From: Vanilla planifolia
Lineage: Eukaryota; Streptophyta; Magnoliopsida; Asparagales; Orchidaceae
Length of the DNA stretch: 64,000 nucleotides
Direction of reading: 5' to 3'
Assembly: GCA_023846275.1 (NCBI GenBank)
Contig: JAIUJO010000070.1
Coordinates: 1,376,501-1,440,500, forward strand
A program made the translations under genes and the position numbers. The notes beneath the pieces are model-generated. The model made no database searches and was not told where the DNA came from. It saw only the letters and a list, made by a program, of their open reading frames with translations. Position 1 is the stretch's first letter. Each line of letters opens with the position of its first letter. Below are positions 51,408-64,000 of this stretch, piece after piece.

Positions 51408-51445
51408 TGTGTGTCTATAGGCATGTGTGTCTATAGGCATGTGTG
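51408..51445 (+). repeat. 16-bp tandem duplication
   Basis: 'catgtgtgtctatagg' occurs twice in a row and is followed by a partial third 'catgtgtgtg'. A short, recent slippage event. Confidence 0.85.
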
Positions 51446-54400
51446 TGGGTACATGTGTGTGCATGTGTTTGTGATAGTGCATATGCATGTGCAGGTGTAC
51501 ATGTGCATGTGAGTGTTTGCATGTACATATGTGCATATGCATGTGCATGTGTGTGCATGTGTGTGTGTGTGTGTTTCTATGTGTGTGTCCATATGTGTGC
51601 GTATGTGAGTGTTAGTGCGTATTTGTGCACGTATGTATGTGTGTGTGGGTGCTTGTGAGTGTGTGTGGACATGTAAGCATTAGAGCTTGCACTTGCACCT
51701 ATGTAAGCATTCATGCCTATATGTGTGTATCTATGAGTGTGTGCATATGTGTGTGCATGTATAAATGTTTGCACCTTTGTTTATATGTGTGTGTGTGTGT
51801 GCCCCAATATGTGTAGGGGATTGTGTGTGTGGATGTTTGTGTGTTAGTGTGTGTACATTTGTGTATGTGTGTATTTCTATGTGCATGTGTCTGCACACCC
51901 ATGTGAGAGTGAGTGTGTGTATGTGTGCATATGTATGCACTTATTTTTTTGTGAGTGTGTCTATGAGTTTGAATGTGGGTGTGCATGAGTGTGTGCATGC
52001 ATGTTTATACATTTGTGTGCATGTGAATGCATTTGTGTGTATTTTCTTATGCATGTGTGCACATTTTTATGCTTGTGTGTATGCACTAACATATGTTTAT
52101 ATATACTTCTAAGTGTGCATATGTAAATTGTTGTGCTTATGAGCGTGCTGATGCATGATTTTGTACATATGTTTGCATGTACTTATTTGTGTGTGAGTGT
52201 ATAAATGCATAACTATGAATGCGTTTGATCTGACATTTGGTTGTGTGCATGTGTCCATGTATGTGTACGCATGTGTGACCATGTATGTCTTTGTTCTTGC
52301 ATGTGTGCAGGCATGTGCGTGTGTATGTATGCGGCTAGGCATTTGTCTTGTGTGTGTTTATGGGAATGCATGTCTGTGGGTATTAGTGGTTTCATAGGTG
52401 CTTGTTCATGCATGGATGTGTGCATGTGTGTCGGTATTTGTGTTTGTGTTTGTGTGTGTGCACGTGTGTTCAAGTTCTGTGTGCATTATTCTATATGTGT
52501 AGGCATACATATGTGTGAGCATCTATGTGTGCATGTGCTTCTGTGTGAGTGCATTTGTGTGTGCATGCATAAGGGTGTGTATGTTTGTGCTTATGTGTAT
52601 GTTTGAGCATGTGCGTGCATGTTCATCTACATGTGTGTGTGAGTTTGTGTGGTTGTTGTGTGTATGTGTGGGTGTGCGTTGTTGTGTGTGTGTGTGTGTG
52701 TGTGCATGCGAGTGTGTACATCTATGTGTGTGCTTGCATGTGTGTTTATGTATGTGTGTGTGAATGTGGATGGTTTTGTCTGTGAGTTTTGTGTACATGC
52801 GTTTGTATATTTGTCCTTGTATATGCATGCAAACTTGTGCATGTGCGTGTGAATGTCTATGCCAATATGTGTGTGAGCTTTTTTGTGTGCATATGCACGT
52901 TTCTACAAGTTTGTATTCCTATGTGTATTTATATGTGTGTGTGCACAAGCATCTTAGCAGGTATGCATGCATATTTATGAGCACGTGTGTGTTTATTTGT
53001 GTGTATATTTATGTGTGTGTTTGTAAGTATATAACCTCTACACTTGTGGGTGTGTTCATGCATGTGTGAGTGCATGTATGTCAGCTCATGTATGTGTGTG
53101 ACTAGATTTATTTGTGTATATGTGTGTTTGCTTAAGAGTGTGCATGTGTGCATGGGTGTGCATATGAGTGTATGTGTTAGCAAATGTTTTTGTGCACCCA
53201 AATGCATGTGAGTATGCACATGTTGTTTACATGTGTATGCATGGGTACACATGTGTGCGTGAATATATGTGTCTATGAGTGGATGTTTATGTGTCTATGC
53301 CCTTAAGTGTGCGCATCTTTGTGTGTCTATTTATAAGTGTGCATAATGTGGTTGCTTGCATGCTTGTGTGTGTTCATGTGTGTGAGTTTGTGTGCATGTG
53401 CCCATGTGGGTATGCATGAGCCTTTGCAATGGTTTGGGCAGATGTGTGTACGTGTGCGTATGTGTGCATGTGCATGCATCTGTGTCTATGTGTGTATGTG
53501 TGTGCACATATTTTTGTTGGTGTGTGAATGCATGTGAGGTGTGTGCACGTGCTTGTGCACATGCATGCTTGTGTTCACATTTATGTGTGTGCATACATGT
53601 GCATGTGTTTGTATGTGTGTGTGCGTGTGCATGCATGCTTATGTTTATGGGTGTGTATATGTTTGTATGTGTCTATGAGGATTCATATCTGTGTGTGTAA
53701 CTATACACATGCACGTGCATGTGTGTTTGTCTATGTTTGTGTGTTTGTGTGTGGATATGTGCCTAAATGCATGCGCTTGTGAGTGTATGTTTGTGTGTGT
53801 TCATGTGCATGTACATGTTGGTTTGTATTTGTGTGAGTGTATTCATGTGTTTGTGTGTGTGAGTGCATGTGAGTAAATGGTTGCACGTGTGTTTGTATGT
53901 GTCTGTGCGTGCATGTGCTCGTATGTGTGTGTGCAAGCACGTATGTGTTCTTGTGTATGTGTGTGTGCATGTGTTTTTGCATTTCTGTGTATGCATGTAT
54001 GTGTTTTTATGTGGGTATGAGTATATATGGGTATGTGTGCACATATGTGTGTACCTATGTGTACATGTGTTTATGCAAATAACAATGTGGATATGTATGC
54101 ATGTGCACATGTGTGTGCATGTTGTTGTGCTTGCATGAGTGCATGCATGCTTTTGTATAAGTGTGTTTGCTTTAGTGTGTTTGGGTATGTGTTTATGTGT
54201 TGAAGTTTGTATGTGCATGCTCATGTGTGTGCATGCTTGTGTGTGAGTGTATATATGTTTTTGTGTGGTGTGTAAATGTGTGTGTGAGTGCATCTGCTTG
54301 TGTGTGTGTGCATTAATGTGTTCAAGTGCATATTTGTGTATTTGCATGCTTATGCATGTCTTTTCATGTGCATATGTGTTTGTGCATGTGCATTTTTGTG

Positions 54401-55600
54401 TAAGTATGTGTGTTTTTATGCATGTGCATGTTTTTCTGTATGTGTGTGTTGGAGAATGTTTATGTGTATGATGGTACCTGTATGTGGGTGCATGTGTGTC
54501 CATTCATGTGCATGTGTGTGCCCACATGTTTTAACATATGTGCGTGTGTATGTGCATGTTTGTGTGTGTGTGAATGCATGCTTGTCTATGTTAGCACGCA
54601 CATGTGTGTGATTGTGTATGCATATGTGTGTGTGTCAACAAGGGCACATTTGCATTTGTTCTTGTGTGCACATGTGTGTGTGGATGTCCGTGCATGTGTG
54701 TTTGTGTTCATGTGTGTGTCTACATGTTAGTGTTTGTACATGCATTCATGTGTGGATTATGTGTGTGAGTGTGCATATACGTGTTCCTATGCATGCATAT
54801 CCTTGCAAGCATGCATGTGTGCATGTGTGTTTGTGCATGGGTACGTGTATGTGCGTTTGTTAATGTGTGTTCGTTTGTGCATTTCAGTGTCTATGTGCAA
54901 AAGCACATGTAAGTGCATTCTTGTGTGTGAATGTGTGTGTCTGGTTATATGTGTGCGTGCATGTAAGTGTGTGTCTATATGCACTTCTATGTGTGAGTGC
55001 ATGTGCAAGTGTGTACACGTGTGTTTGCTTGCATATTTGTGTGCATGTGCTTATGTATGCGTGTATGCATGAGTGTGCTTGCGTGCGTATGTGCATAAGT
55101 ATGCTTGTGTGTATGCATGCATATACATGTGTGTGTGTGTGTGCATACGCATGTATATGTGTATCTATGTCAAAATATGTGTGTCTTTATTTTTGCATGT
55201 GTATGCTTGTGCATTTGCATGTTTGTGTGAGCGCATGCATGAGTTTGTGCGACTACATATGCATACACGTGTGTGTTTGTGTCTGTGTGTGCATGTGTTC
55301 GAGCATGTGTGTTTGTGTGCATGTTCGTGTGTGTATGTGTGTGCGCATGTGTATGCTTGTGCGTCTGTGTGTGTTTGTTTTTGCATATATGTGGTTGTGT
55401 GCTTGTATGCATGCATGTGTGGGAGTGTGTACATGTGCATCTATGTATTTGCATACATGTGCATGTATGTGCATTTGTGCTTGTGTTTGTGTGCATGTGT
55501 GTGTGTGTGCTTGTGTGTGACATGTTTGTGCATGGTCATGTGTGTCTTTGTGTGTCTATGTATGTTTGTGTATAGGTGTGTGAGCATGCATGTGAATGTA

Positions 55601-58600
55601 TCTTCATGTGCATGTGTCTATGTGAGTGTGCATGTTTGTGTGTGTTTTTTCTTTTGTATTGATGCTTGAATATGTGTGTGCATATGCTTTTACGTGTGAG
55701 CGTATGTGTGTGTGTGCTTGTGTTTGTGGGTGCACACAAGCATGCTCGTGTGTGTGCTTTCTTCTGCATGTGTGTGCGCTTGCATGTATTTGTGTGTGGG
55801 CAAATGTTTGCTTATGCATGAGTATTTGTATGCATGTGTGTATGTGTGGGTGTGTGCATGTGAGTGTGCGATTGTGTGTTTGCATAGGATTTTGTGTCCA
55901 TGTGTCGATGCGAGTGGGAGTGTGAGTGTGAGTATGGGTGCAAGTGTGTGTGCAATGTGTGCTTGTGTGGACGTTTGAAGGTGTGAGTGTGGGTGTGTGT
56001 ACATGTGTACATTTGTGTTTGTATGTGTGTATGTGCATGTATGCTCCTTTTTGTGTGTGTGCATGTGTGTGTTAGTGTGGATGCATATGTGTTCATGTGT
56101 GCAGTAGGGTGTGCATGGCTGTGCTCATGGATGTGTATATGTGTGTATACATTTTCATCATGCATGTGTGCATTTGTGTATGCATTCACATGTGTGTATG
56201 TGTGTGTGCTTGTGTGTGTTTTTGTGTGATTGTGTGTATACACCTATGTGTACATTTGTCTATGTATGTACATGTGTGTATATTTGCATGTGTATGTGCA
56301 TGTTCATATATTTGTTTGTGCATGCATGTGTGCATGCATGCATGCTTTGTACAAGTGTGCATGTGTTTGTGTGTGTACGCATGTGGGTGTGTACTTATAT
56401 TTGTGTTATTGTGTGCACGTGTGTTTAAGTGTAGGTGACTATGTGTATGCTTGTGTGTATTTGTATATGCACATTTGAGTGTTTGGTTATGTGCGTGTGA
56501 TTGAGTGTGTGTGCATGTGAGTGTTTTTTATTGTACATGTGTAGTAACTATACATGCATTTGTGGATGTGTTGTTGTGGTTATGTGTGTGTAGCAATGCA
56601 TCCGAACGGGTGCATGTACCTACATTTGTGCGCATGTGTGTTTGCTTGTATTTTTTTGTAATTATGTATGCAATCTTACGTGCACATATATACATATATG
56701 TATTCACATTTGTGTGTGCATGAGTGCTTGTGTGTGTGTGTACATATGTGATTTCATGTGTGTGTGTATATCTATATGTGTATATCTGTATGTGTATATA
56801 TGCATGCTTGTATGTGTTTATATGTGTGTAGGTGGTTTTGTGAGTCAATGTGGTTATACTTGTCTTTGTGTGTGTGTGTGTGCATATGCATGCATGTATT
56901 TGCATCTGTTTGCATGTACATGTGTGTGCGTGTGCACGTCTTTGTATGCATCTTTATCAATGTGCATATGTTTGTGTGTGTATATATGTGTGTGTGTCTG
57001 TGTGTGCACGTGCATGTGTGTGTGTATGCACATTTGTGTACATACGTGTTTACATGAATGTGCATGTTTATGTGTATGCGTTTGTGTGTGCTTGTGCATA
57101 TCCACATGCGTGAATATGCATATGTGCACATACATGTGTATTTGCATGTAAGCATCCAAGAAAGTGTTTAAGGCTTTTTTCATGCATGTGTGTACATTTG
57201 TGGAAGCATGTGTGCATAGTTGGTTGTGTGCTTATGTGTGCATGTGTGCATGTAGGTGTGTGCTCATGTGCCAATATGTTTGTATGTGTGTGTATGTGCA
57301 CTTGTGTGCACATTTATTTGTGCACGTAAGAGCACATTTGTTTGTGTGTGTGTGAGTGTGTGCTTGTGTGCATGTTAATGCATGTGTTTGGAAGTGTGTA
57401 GGTGTGTTGCATGATTGTGTGCAAGTGTGTGTGCATGCATATATGCTTGCATACGCATGTATGTGTATGAGTGTGTGTGTGTGTGTTGGTGTCTACAAGT
57501 GTGTGTAAATATGCACACACACATGTGTGTGTGTGTTTTGTTTGTATGTGTGCAAGTACGTGTGTGTACATGTGTGAGAGTGTGTGTGGGCATGTGTGTA
57601 TGTGTGTGTGTATGTGTGTGCACTTATGGGCATGTGTTTGTGTTTGTGTATGAGCATATGTGTGTATGTTCTTCTATTTTTTACTTGTGCATGTCCTTGT
57701 GCCTCTACACGTGTGTGAATATGAGAGTGCATGCATTTATGTGTGACTACAACTTTTTCTTTTGCATTAGTGTTTTTTCATGCACATGTATGCCTATGTG
57801 TGTGCATGCTAGCATTTGTGTTTATTTTCATGTCTTTGTGTGCCTAGCCATAGATTTATATGTGTTTGCATGTGTGTGTAGATGGGTCTTTGTGTAAATC
57901 TATGCACATGTGCATTGTTGTACTTGTGTAATTGTGTGTGCATGAGTCTGTTTGTGTGTGCGCATGCATACCTTCATGAGTGTGTGCATGTGTTTATATG
58001 TACATGTGTGCATGCGTGCGTGTGTGTGTGTATGTGTTGGTTTGTGTCTATGTGCATGTGTGTGGGTTTTTGCATCCATTTCTGCATGTGTACATATGTA
58101 TGATTGTGTGTGGGCATGTGTGTGTTCATGTATGGGTGTGTGTGTGTGTGCATGTTCATCTCTATTGGTGTGTGTCTATGTGCATGTTTGTTCATGTGCA
58201 TGTACCACTATGTGCATGTGCTTAGATGTGTGCATACATGTGTGTACATAAGTGTGTACATATGTGTGTGTGTGTGTGTGTTTTTTCATGTGTGTGTATG
58301 TGAGTATATGTATGTGTATGTGCGTGTGCATGCTCGCATATGTGTATGAGTGTGGGTACATGTGCATGTGTGTTTGTGAGCATGTGTGTGCATGCTTGTG
58401 CATGTATTGTGTGTGTCAATTTGTGTACATGCATGTGCAAATTTATTTGTGTGTGCATGTTTACGTATGCATGTGTGTGCATGTATGTGTGTCTATATGT
58501 GAATGTGTGTGAATGCATATATGCACGTAGGAAAGCATGAGTGCATGTGCATGTGTGTGCATATGTGTATGCTTATATGTGTGCATGTCTATTAGCTTAT

Positions 58601-61600
58601 GTGTGTGCTTGTGACTATGTGTCTATGTGTATAAGCATTTTCTTATGTGTGCATGTGCATGTGCATTTGTGGGTGCATGTGTATGAGTGCATGTTCATGC
58701 ATATTTGTTTATGTGTGTGTGTGCATGTGTTGATGCATTCATGTGTGTGTTCCACACGAGTGTGCAAGAATGCAGTGCAAGTGCATTTATGTGTAGGTGT
58801 GTGTTTATGTGAGTGCATGTGCAAACACATGTGTCTATGTGCATTCATGCAGGTGTGCGTATGTTTGCATGCATATGTGTGTGCATGTGTTTTTTTATGT
58901 GTGTATGTGCATGTATGTGAGTATATGTATGTGTGTGTGTATGTGTGCATATGAGTGAGTGTGTGTTCTTGTGCATGCTTATGTAGGTACATTTGTGTCT
59001 ATAGGCTTGTGCATATGTGTTTGTTCATGTGCATGTGTGTGTGTTTGTGCGTATGTTAGATTTTGTGTGTTCATGTAGATGTGAGTGTGTGTGGGTATGT
59101 TTACATGTGCAAGTACATTTGCATGTTGTTTGTCTATGCATGTGTATTTTTGGTGCATTTTGCATGTGTATGTATATTTACATCTATGTGTGTGTGTGGT
59201 TGTGTGTGTGCGCACATGTGTGTGTATATGTTCTTGTGTGTGGTTGTGTATACATATGTGTGTGTGTGTGGTTGTGTATATGCATAGCTGCATGCATGTG
59301 TGTTATTGTGCATGCATTCAAGTGTGCGTGTGCATGATTTAATGGTTGTGTGTGCATAGAGGGGAGGGTGAGTTTGTATTTGCCAATGTGTATGTATGTG
59401 TGTCTATACGTCTATGTGTATGTGGGCGTATGAGTGTGCGCATTTGTGCATGATTGTGTGTGAGCATGAATACTTATGTTTAGGTGCTTTGTGTGTTATG
59501 CATGCACTCTTGTTCATATGGGTGAATGTGCATGTCTGCATGCACGCGTTTGCATTTTTTTTGCACACACTTGTGTATGCATATATGTATGTTTGCATAT
59601 GCGTGTGTGCGTATTCATATTAAAGTTGTGTGTGTGGGTGCAAGTGTATATGTGCATGTTTTTGAGTGTGCATGTGTGACCATGTGTGTATGTGTGCATG
59701 TGAGTGTGTACAAGTTCATGTGTGTGCATATGTATGTGTGCATTAGGATGTATGTGTGCATGTGTGTACATATTTTTATGTGTGCAAGTTTTTGTGTGTA
59801 CATAGGCTTGAGTATTTATGTGTGTGCATGTGTATGCATGTGCATGTGTATGCATGCATGGTAGTATGTGTGTGTGTGTGAATGTGCATGTCCAAGTGTG
59901 GGCATGTGTGTGCACGTATGTGTGAGTGTGTGTGTGCATGCATGTGTGAGTTTGTGTGTTTGTGTGAATGTAGATGTGTGTATATGTACATGAGTGTGTG
60001 TATACATGTGCGCATAAGTTTATTCTTTTGTGTGCCCCTGCTTACTTGACTATGTGTGTGTATTTATGTGTGTGTGCATTTATGTGTTCATGTCTTGATG
60101 TTTTTGCACATGTATGTGTGTGTGTGCATGTATGTGCATCATTATGTATGTGTGCACATGCGTCTTTATGTGCATGTGCATGTGTGCATGCACATATGTG
60201 TGTGATTAGGTGTTCATGTTTGCATTTGGGTTTGTGTACATGCGTCTTCGTCTGTGCATGCTTTTGTGCATGTGTGTCTCTATGTGTTTCCACGCATGAG
60301 CTGCATGTGTGTGAATGTGTGTGCATGCATGTGTATGTGTACATGTTCATGTGTGTCTTTGTGTTTGTGTGTGTTCTTGTCTGTGATCCAATGTATTAGA
60401 GTGTGCATGTGCTTGTGCTTGTGCATGCGTATGTGCTTGAAAGGTGCATGTGCTTGTGTATTCATGTGCACGTGCATGTGCATGTGTAGTGCACATGAGT
60501 GCATGTGTGTGTGCATGCATGTTTATTTTTCTGTGTGTGTGTGTGTGTGCACATGTGTTTACATGTGTGTATGCGCCTATGCATCCAAGTGTATATGTGT
60601 GTGTGGGTTTGGGTCATATGCACATGCTGTGCAAGCTTGCATGTGCATGTGCTTCTATGTGTGTGGGTGTTGGTGCATTTATGTGAATGTGGATGTGCAC
60701 ATGTGTTTATGTGAGCATATGTGTATATATCTTTGGGTGCATGTGTACAAGTTTTTATGTTAATTTGTGTATTTGTGTGTGTGTGTGTGCACACGTGTGT
60801 GTTTATGAGTGTTTGTATGTGTTCATTGTGTGCTTATGTGCATGTGAGTAGATGTATGTGTATGCATGCATGAGTTTGCAAATTGGTGCATGCAAGTGCA
60901 CGTGGGTGTGCATTTATTTGCATTTACATTTGGGATTATGTACGTTTGTTCGTGTGCATGTGTGTGTGAGCATGTTTTGTGTGTGTATGTTTATTTGTGC
61001 ATGGGTGTGTGTGCATGTGAGTGTACGTGTGTTTGTGCATGTGTACATGTCTGTGTGTGTACTTCTACATGTGCTTGTGTGTGCTTGGGATAATGCATGT
61101 GTGCATTTTGGCATGCATTTGTGTGTGTGTTTGTGTGTGCATGTGTGAGTGCATGGCTATGTGTTAGTGTGCATGCAGGTGTGCATCTATGTGTGTATAT
61201 GTGTGTGTGCATGTGTGCAAAGTGTGCTAGAGAGAAAATTTGTGTGCGTGTGTGTGCACATGTGTATTCTTTTGTGCGAGTGCATGTGCGTGCATGTTTG
61301 TGTGTGTGCTTTGCATGTGTGTGTGTGTAGGTGTCAGTGCATATGTGTGTATGCATGAGCAAGTGAGTGTGTATGCATGTGTGTATTTGTGTGTGTTTGG
61401 GTGTGTCTGCTTATGTGTGAGCATGTGTGTTCCTATGTGTGTTTATTTTTGTGCATGTTTTTGCATATGTGTGTCTATGTGTGTGTTGTCGTGCATGTGC
61501 ATGTTTATGTATGTGGGTCTTTGTTTGCATTAATGTGCATGTGTACATCATTTTTGTATGTGTGTTTATATGCGAGTATTTGTGATTTCCTGTATGTGTG

Positions 61601-64000
61601 TATGCATGTGTGTGTATGTTTGTTTATTCATGTATACTTGTGTGTGTGTGAGAGTGCACACGATCACATATGTGTCGTTGTTAGTAAATTTTTTTGTGTG
61701 TGTGAGCATGTGTGTGGTTCTGCATTAGTATTTGTGTTTGTGTTTATGAATGATTGTGTGCATAAGTGAGAGCATTCATGTGTGTGTGGGTCCATGTTTG
61801 TACATCTAAACATGTTTGTGTGTGTCGATGCATTTATGTGTTTGTGTTCATGTGTGTGCATGTGCATACGTGTGATTGTGCATGTCTATCTACATGTGTG
61901 TGTGCATGTTCTTGCAAGAGTCCTTGTATTTTTGCATGTGTGTATGCCTATATGTTTGTGCCTGTGTGCATGTGTGCTTATCTATGTGTCTCTACATGTG
62001 TGCATGTGTGTATTTGTTTTTGAACATATATGTGAGTGCATGTGTGTGTGTGTGTCTACGAGTGCACATGCACATATACAAGTGTGTACATGTATGTGTC
62101 CATATGGGTGTGCATATGTGTGTGCATGTAGAATTGTTTGCATTCATGCATGTGTGCCTATGTATACATGTGTGTGCCTGTCTATATTTATGATTGTGTG
62201 TAATTGAGTCTATGTGTGTGTGTGTTTGTGTGTTTATGTGCTTGCATGAGTGTTGGTGTGTGTCTGTACTTGTGCATGGGTTTGTATGCATGTGCATATG
62301 TGCGTGTGTGTGCATTCGTGCATGTGTGAATGTGTTTGTGAATGTATGGTTTTGTTTGTTTGTGCACATATTTTTTTTTTATTTGCATCAGCGTATGTGT
62401 CTATGCATCCATGTGTTTTTATGCAAGTGAAGTTGTCTGTGTGTATGTCACGAGCATCTTTATGTGAAATGGCATGTGATTATGTGTGTCTGTGTGTGTG
62501 TGCATGTGTGTTATTATGTGTGGGTTTGTGTGTGTGCATGTGTGCATGTATGTGTGTGCATTAGTATGTATGTGTGTGTGTGTGCAAGTTTATGTGCATA
62601 TGTGTGTGTGTTTATGTGTGTGTGTGTGTATGTTAATGTTTGTGTGTATATGCATTCATGCATGTGGATATGTTTGTGAGTCATTGTGTAAGTTTGTGTG
62701 CGTGTGCATACATGTGTGGGAGTGGATGTTTGTGCGAGCCTTTGTGCATGTGTGTGGTTGTGTGTATTTATAAGTGTGTGTGTGTGTGTGTGCATATGTT
62801 TGTGCTTTTTGTGTGCATGTGCATGTATGTGTTTGTGTATGTGCATGTGTACATATGTGTTTGTGTGGGTGTGAGTGTTTTTGTGTATGTGTGTATGCAT
62901 TTGTGTGTATTTGTTCATTTGTATGTGTGCATGTGTGATTGTATTTGCACGTGTGTATATGTGTTTTTTCATCCATCTTAGTATCTGTGCATGGTGTGTT
63001 CATGAATATATTTGTATATGCATGTGCATTCATACGTGTTTGTGCAATTGTGCTTGTGTGTTTATACTTTTTGCATGTGTGCATGTGTAAGCATATGGGT
63101 GTGTTCGTGAATGTGTTAGTGCATTTATATGGGTGCAGCATGTGTAAGTACGTGTGTGTGCATGCATGCTTGTGTTTGTGTGTGCAAGTGAGCATGCTTG
63201 GGTGTGTGAGTATATGTGCATGTCTTTATGTATGCTTTCGTGCTTATGCATGTGCTTGTGTGTAGGCATGTGTACACGTTTTTATATGTGCGCATTTATG
63301 TGCATGTGTGAGTGTGAGTGAGTGTGCATGCTTGTGCAGGTGCATGTGTGCGTGGATATGACTATGTGTTTTTGTTTGTGAGTGCATGTGCGTGTGTTTA
63401 GGTGTTTGTGCAAATGTTATGTGTACATGTGTGTGCTTATGTGAGTGTGTGTTAGTGTATGTGTATATGCATATGCACATGTGCATACGTACGTGTGTAT
63501 GTAAGTGTGTGTGAGTAAATGTGCATTTGTGAGTATATGTGCATTGGTATGTGTATGCATGTGCATTGGTGTGCATCCATTTGTGTGTGTGAGTATGCAT
63601 ATGCATGCATATTTTTGTTCATGTGCCTTTGGGCATGTGTACATGCATGTGTGTACACATATGTCTTTGTGTGTGTGTGTGAGTATGTGTTTGTATTTGT
63701 GTGCTTGCATGCATTCATGTGTGTGCTTGTGCTTGTGCATGTGCATGTGTATTTGTGTGTGGTCATGTGTGTGTCTATGTGTGTGTATGTGGATGTATTT
63801 GTGAGAGCATGTTTGTGTGAGAGTATGTTTGTGTGAGAGCATGTGAGTGTGTGTACATGCTTATGTATGCATGGGTGTTCATGTGTGCATATGCATTTGT
63901 TTGTGTGTTTGTGTGTATGTGTAGATGTATTTATGTTCATATTTGTGTGCACATATGTTTGTATGCTTGTGCATGCATTTGGTTCCTATGTGTGATTTTT
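55601..64000 (+). repeat. Long-period TG repeat, copy 2 (partial, about 8.4 kb visible)
   Basis: It is colinear with 31660-39105. Matching segments carry many substitutions, so the duplication is old. The last bases of the window ('ttggttcctatgtgtgattt', near 63980) match 39085 onward ('tggtgcctatgtgtgttt'), so the copy has not ended. With only about 1.35 copies in view, a tandem array and a single large segmental duplication cannot be told apart. Confidence 0.78.
59250..60905 (+). repeat. About 1.66-kb segment present only in copy 2 of the long-period repeat
   Basis: The offset to copy 1 is 23.38 kb at 35675/59056 and jumps to 25.04 kb at 35871/60912. About 1.66 kb of TG-type sequence here therefore has no equivalent near 35830-35865 in copy 1. 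It has the same TG composition as its surroundings, so it is an expansion within the block (or a deletion from copy 1) and not a foreign insertion. Confidence 0.7.

Larger units (their letters stand above)
31660..55600 (+). repeat. Long-period TG repeat, copy 1 (about 24 kb)
   Basis: Non-TG landmarks in this copy recur in the same order further right. 'ttcttttgta' is at 31721 and 55649. 'aagcattcaagaaa' is at 33261 and, as 'aagcatccaagaaa', at 57150. 'tgtctttgtgtgcct' is at 34001 and 57831. 'tgtgttgatgcattc' is at 35421 and 58726. 'gagagtgcaca' is near 36618 and 61651. 'catcttagtatctgtgcatg' is at 37971 and 62974. 'cttgtgcatgcat' is at 39071 and 63966. Offsets run from 23.3 to 25.0 kb, drifting through insertions and deletions. 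The 2.95-kb duplication lies inside this copy, so the ancestral period was probably nearer 21-22 kb. Confidence 0.8.
31651..64000 (+). repeat. TG-rich megasatellite block (at least 32.3 kb)
   Basis: From about 31650 to the end of the window the + strand is a degenerate mix of TG dinucleotides and 'tgcatg' motifs, with scattered T, A and C replacements. No AT-rich or CT-rich interruption exceeds a few tens of bases. The TG strand never switches. Stops are rare in every frame, giving long Cys/Val/Met-rich frames on + (the longest 32965-33879, 304 residues) and His/Thr-rich frames on -. These overlap one another in several frames at once and are not genes. The left edge is sharp and cuts a 5S-family unit. 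The block continues beyond the right edge. Confidence 0.92.

Noticed and set aside
1..64000. tRNA genes, snRNA genes, telomere repeats (TTTAGGG type), CRISPR arrays, organellar insertions.
   Set aside because: No cloverleaf-compatible sequence, telomere array, spacer-repeat pattern or chloroplast/mitochondrial gene sequence was recognised on reading both strands.
31651..64000. The TG block as a product of CpG deamination of an ancestral CG-rich satellite.
   Set aside because: Deamination should produce TG and CA on the same strand in similar amounts, whereas here TG strongly dominates the + strand. TG dinucleotide expansion with later point changes is simpler.

Overview
The window looks like a repeat-dominated stretch of a large plant nuclear genome. 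I found no intact protein-coding gene. Three things point to a plant. Seven degenerate copies of a plant-type 5S rRNA sequence lie between 21.8 and 30.4 kb. One decayed LINE fragment has the C-terminal RNase H domain typical of plant L1-like elements. No viral, bacterial or organellar gene content was seen. The many long open frames in the window are by-products of stop-poor simple sequence (CT, GA or TG runs). I did not annotate them as genes.

Layout. (1) 1-18.8 kb: a diverged tandem array of large units, period about 5.7-6.7 kb. Each unit is an AT-rich segment of 1-2 kb followed by a 3.8-4.8 kb block that is almost purely pyrimidine on the + strand. Three units and the start of a fourth are visible. 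(2) 18.8-19.5 kb: a 700-bp insertion of near-normal GC content, a 5'-truncated minus-strand LINE tail with a broken RNase H frame. It ends the fourth unit. (3) 19.5-31.65 kb: a second tandem family with units of about 0.9-2 kb, each combining AT-rich sequence, a short pyrimidine tract and usually a 5S-rRNA-derived segment. Units point in the + direction up to about 24.3 kb and in the - direction after that. One unit carries an internal inversion of about 410 bp. (4) 31.65-64 kb: an abrupt change to 32 kb of degenerate TG/TGCATG-type sequence, TG on the + strand throughout.

The TG block is not structureless. Sequence at about 31.66-39.1 kb recurs in the same order at about 55.6-64.0 kb, an offset of 23.3-25.0 kb, which suggests a repeat unit of about 24 kb. 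Inside the first copy is a much younger 2.95-kb tandem duplication (41.80-44.75 and 44.75-47.72 kb) that is nearly identical between copies.

No genes are seen working together. The biological interest lies in how these strand-asymmetric satellite families arose, including a 5S-derived family and a very long-period TG megasatellite. All repeat relationships were found by reading and aligning by eye. Boundaries are approximate (tens of bases) unless a junction is described explicitly, and I have not computed percent identities.
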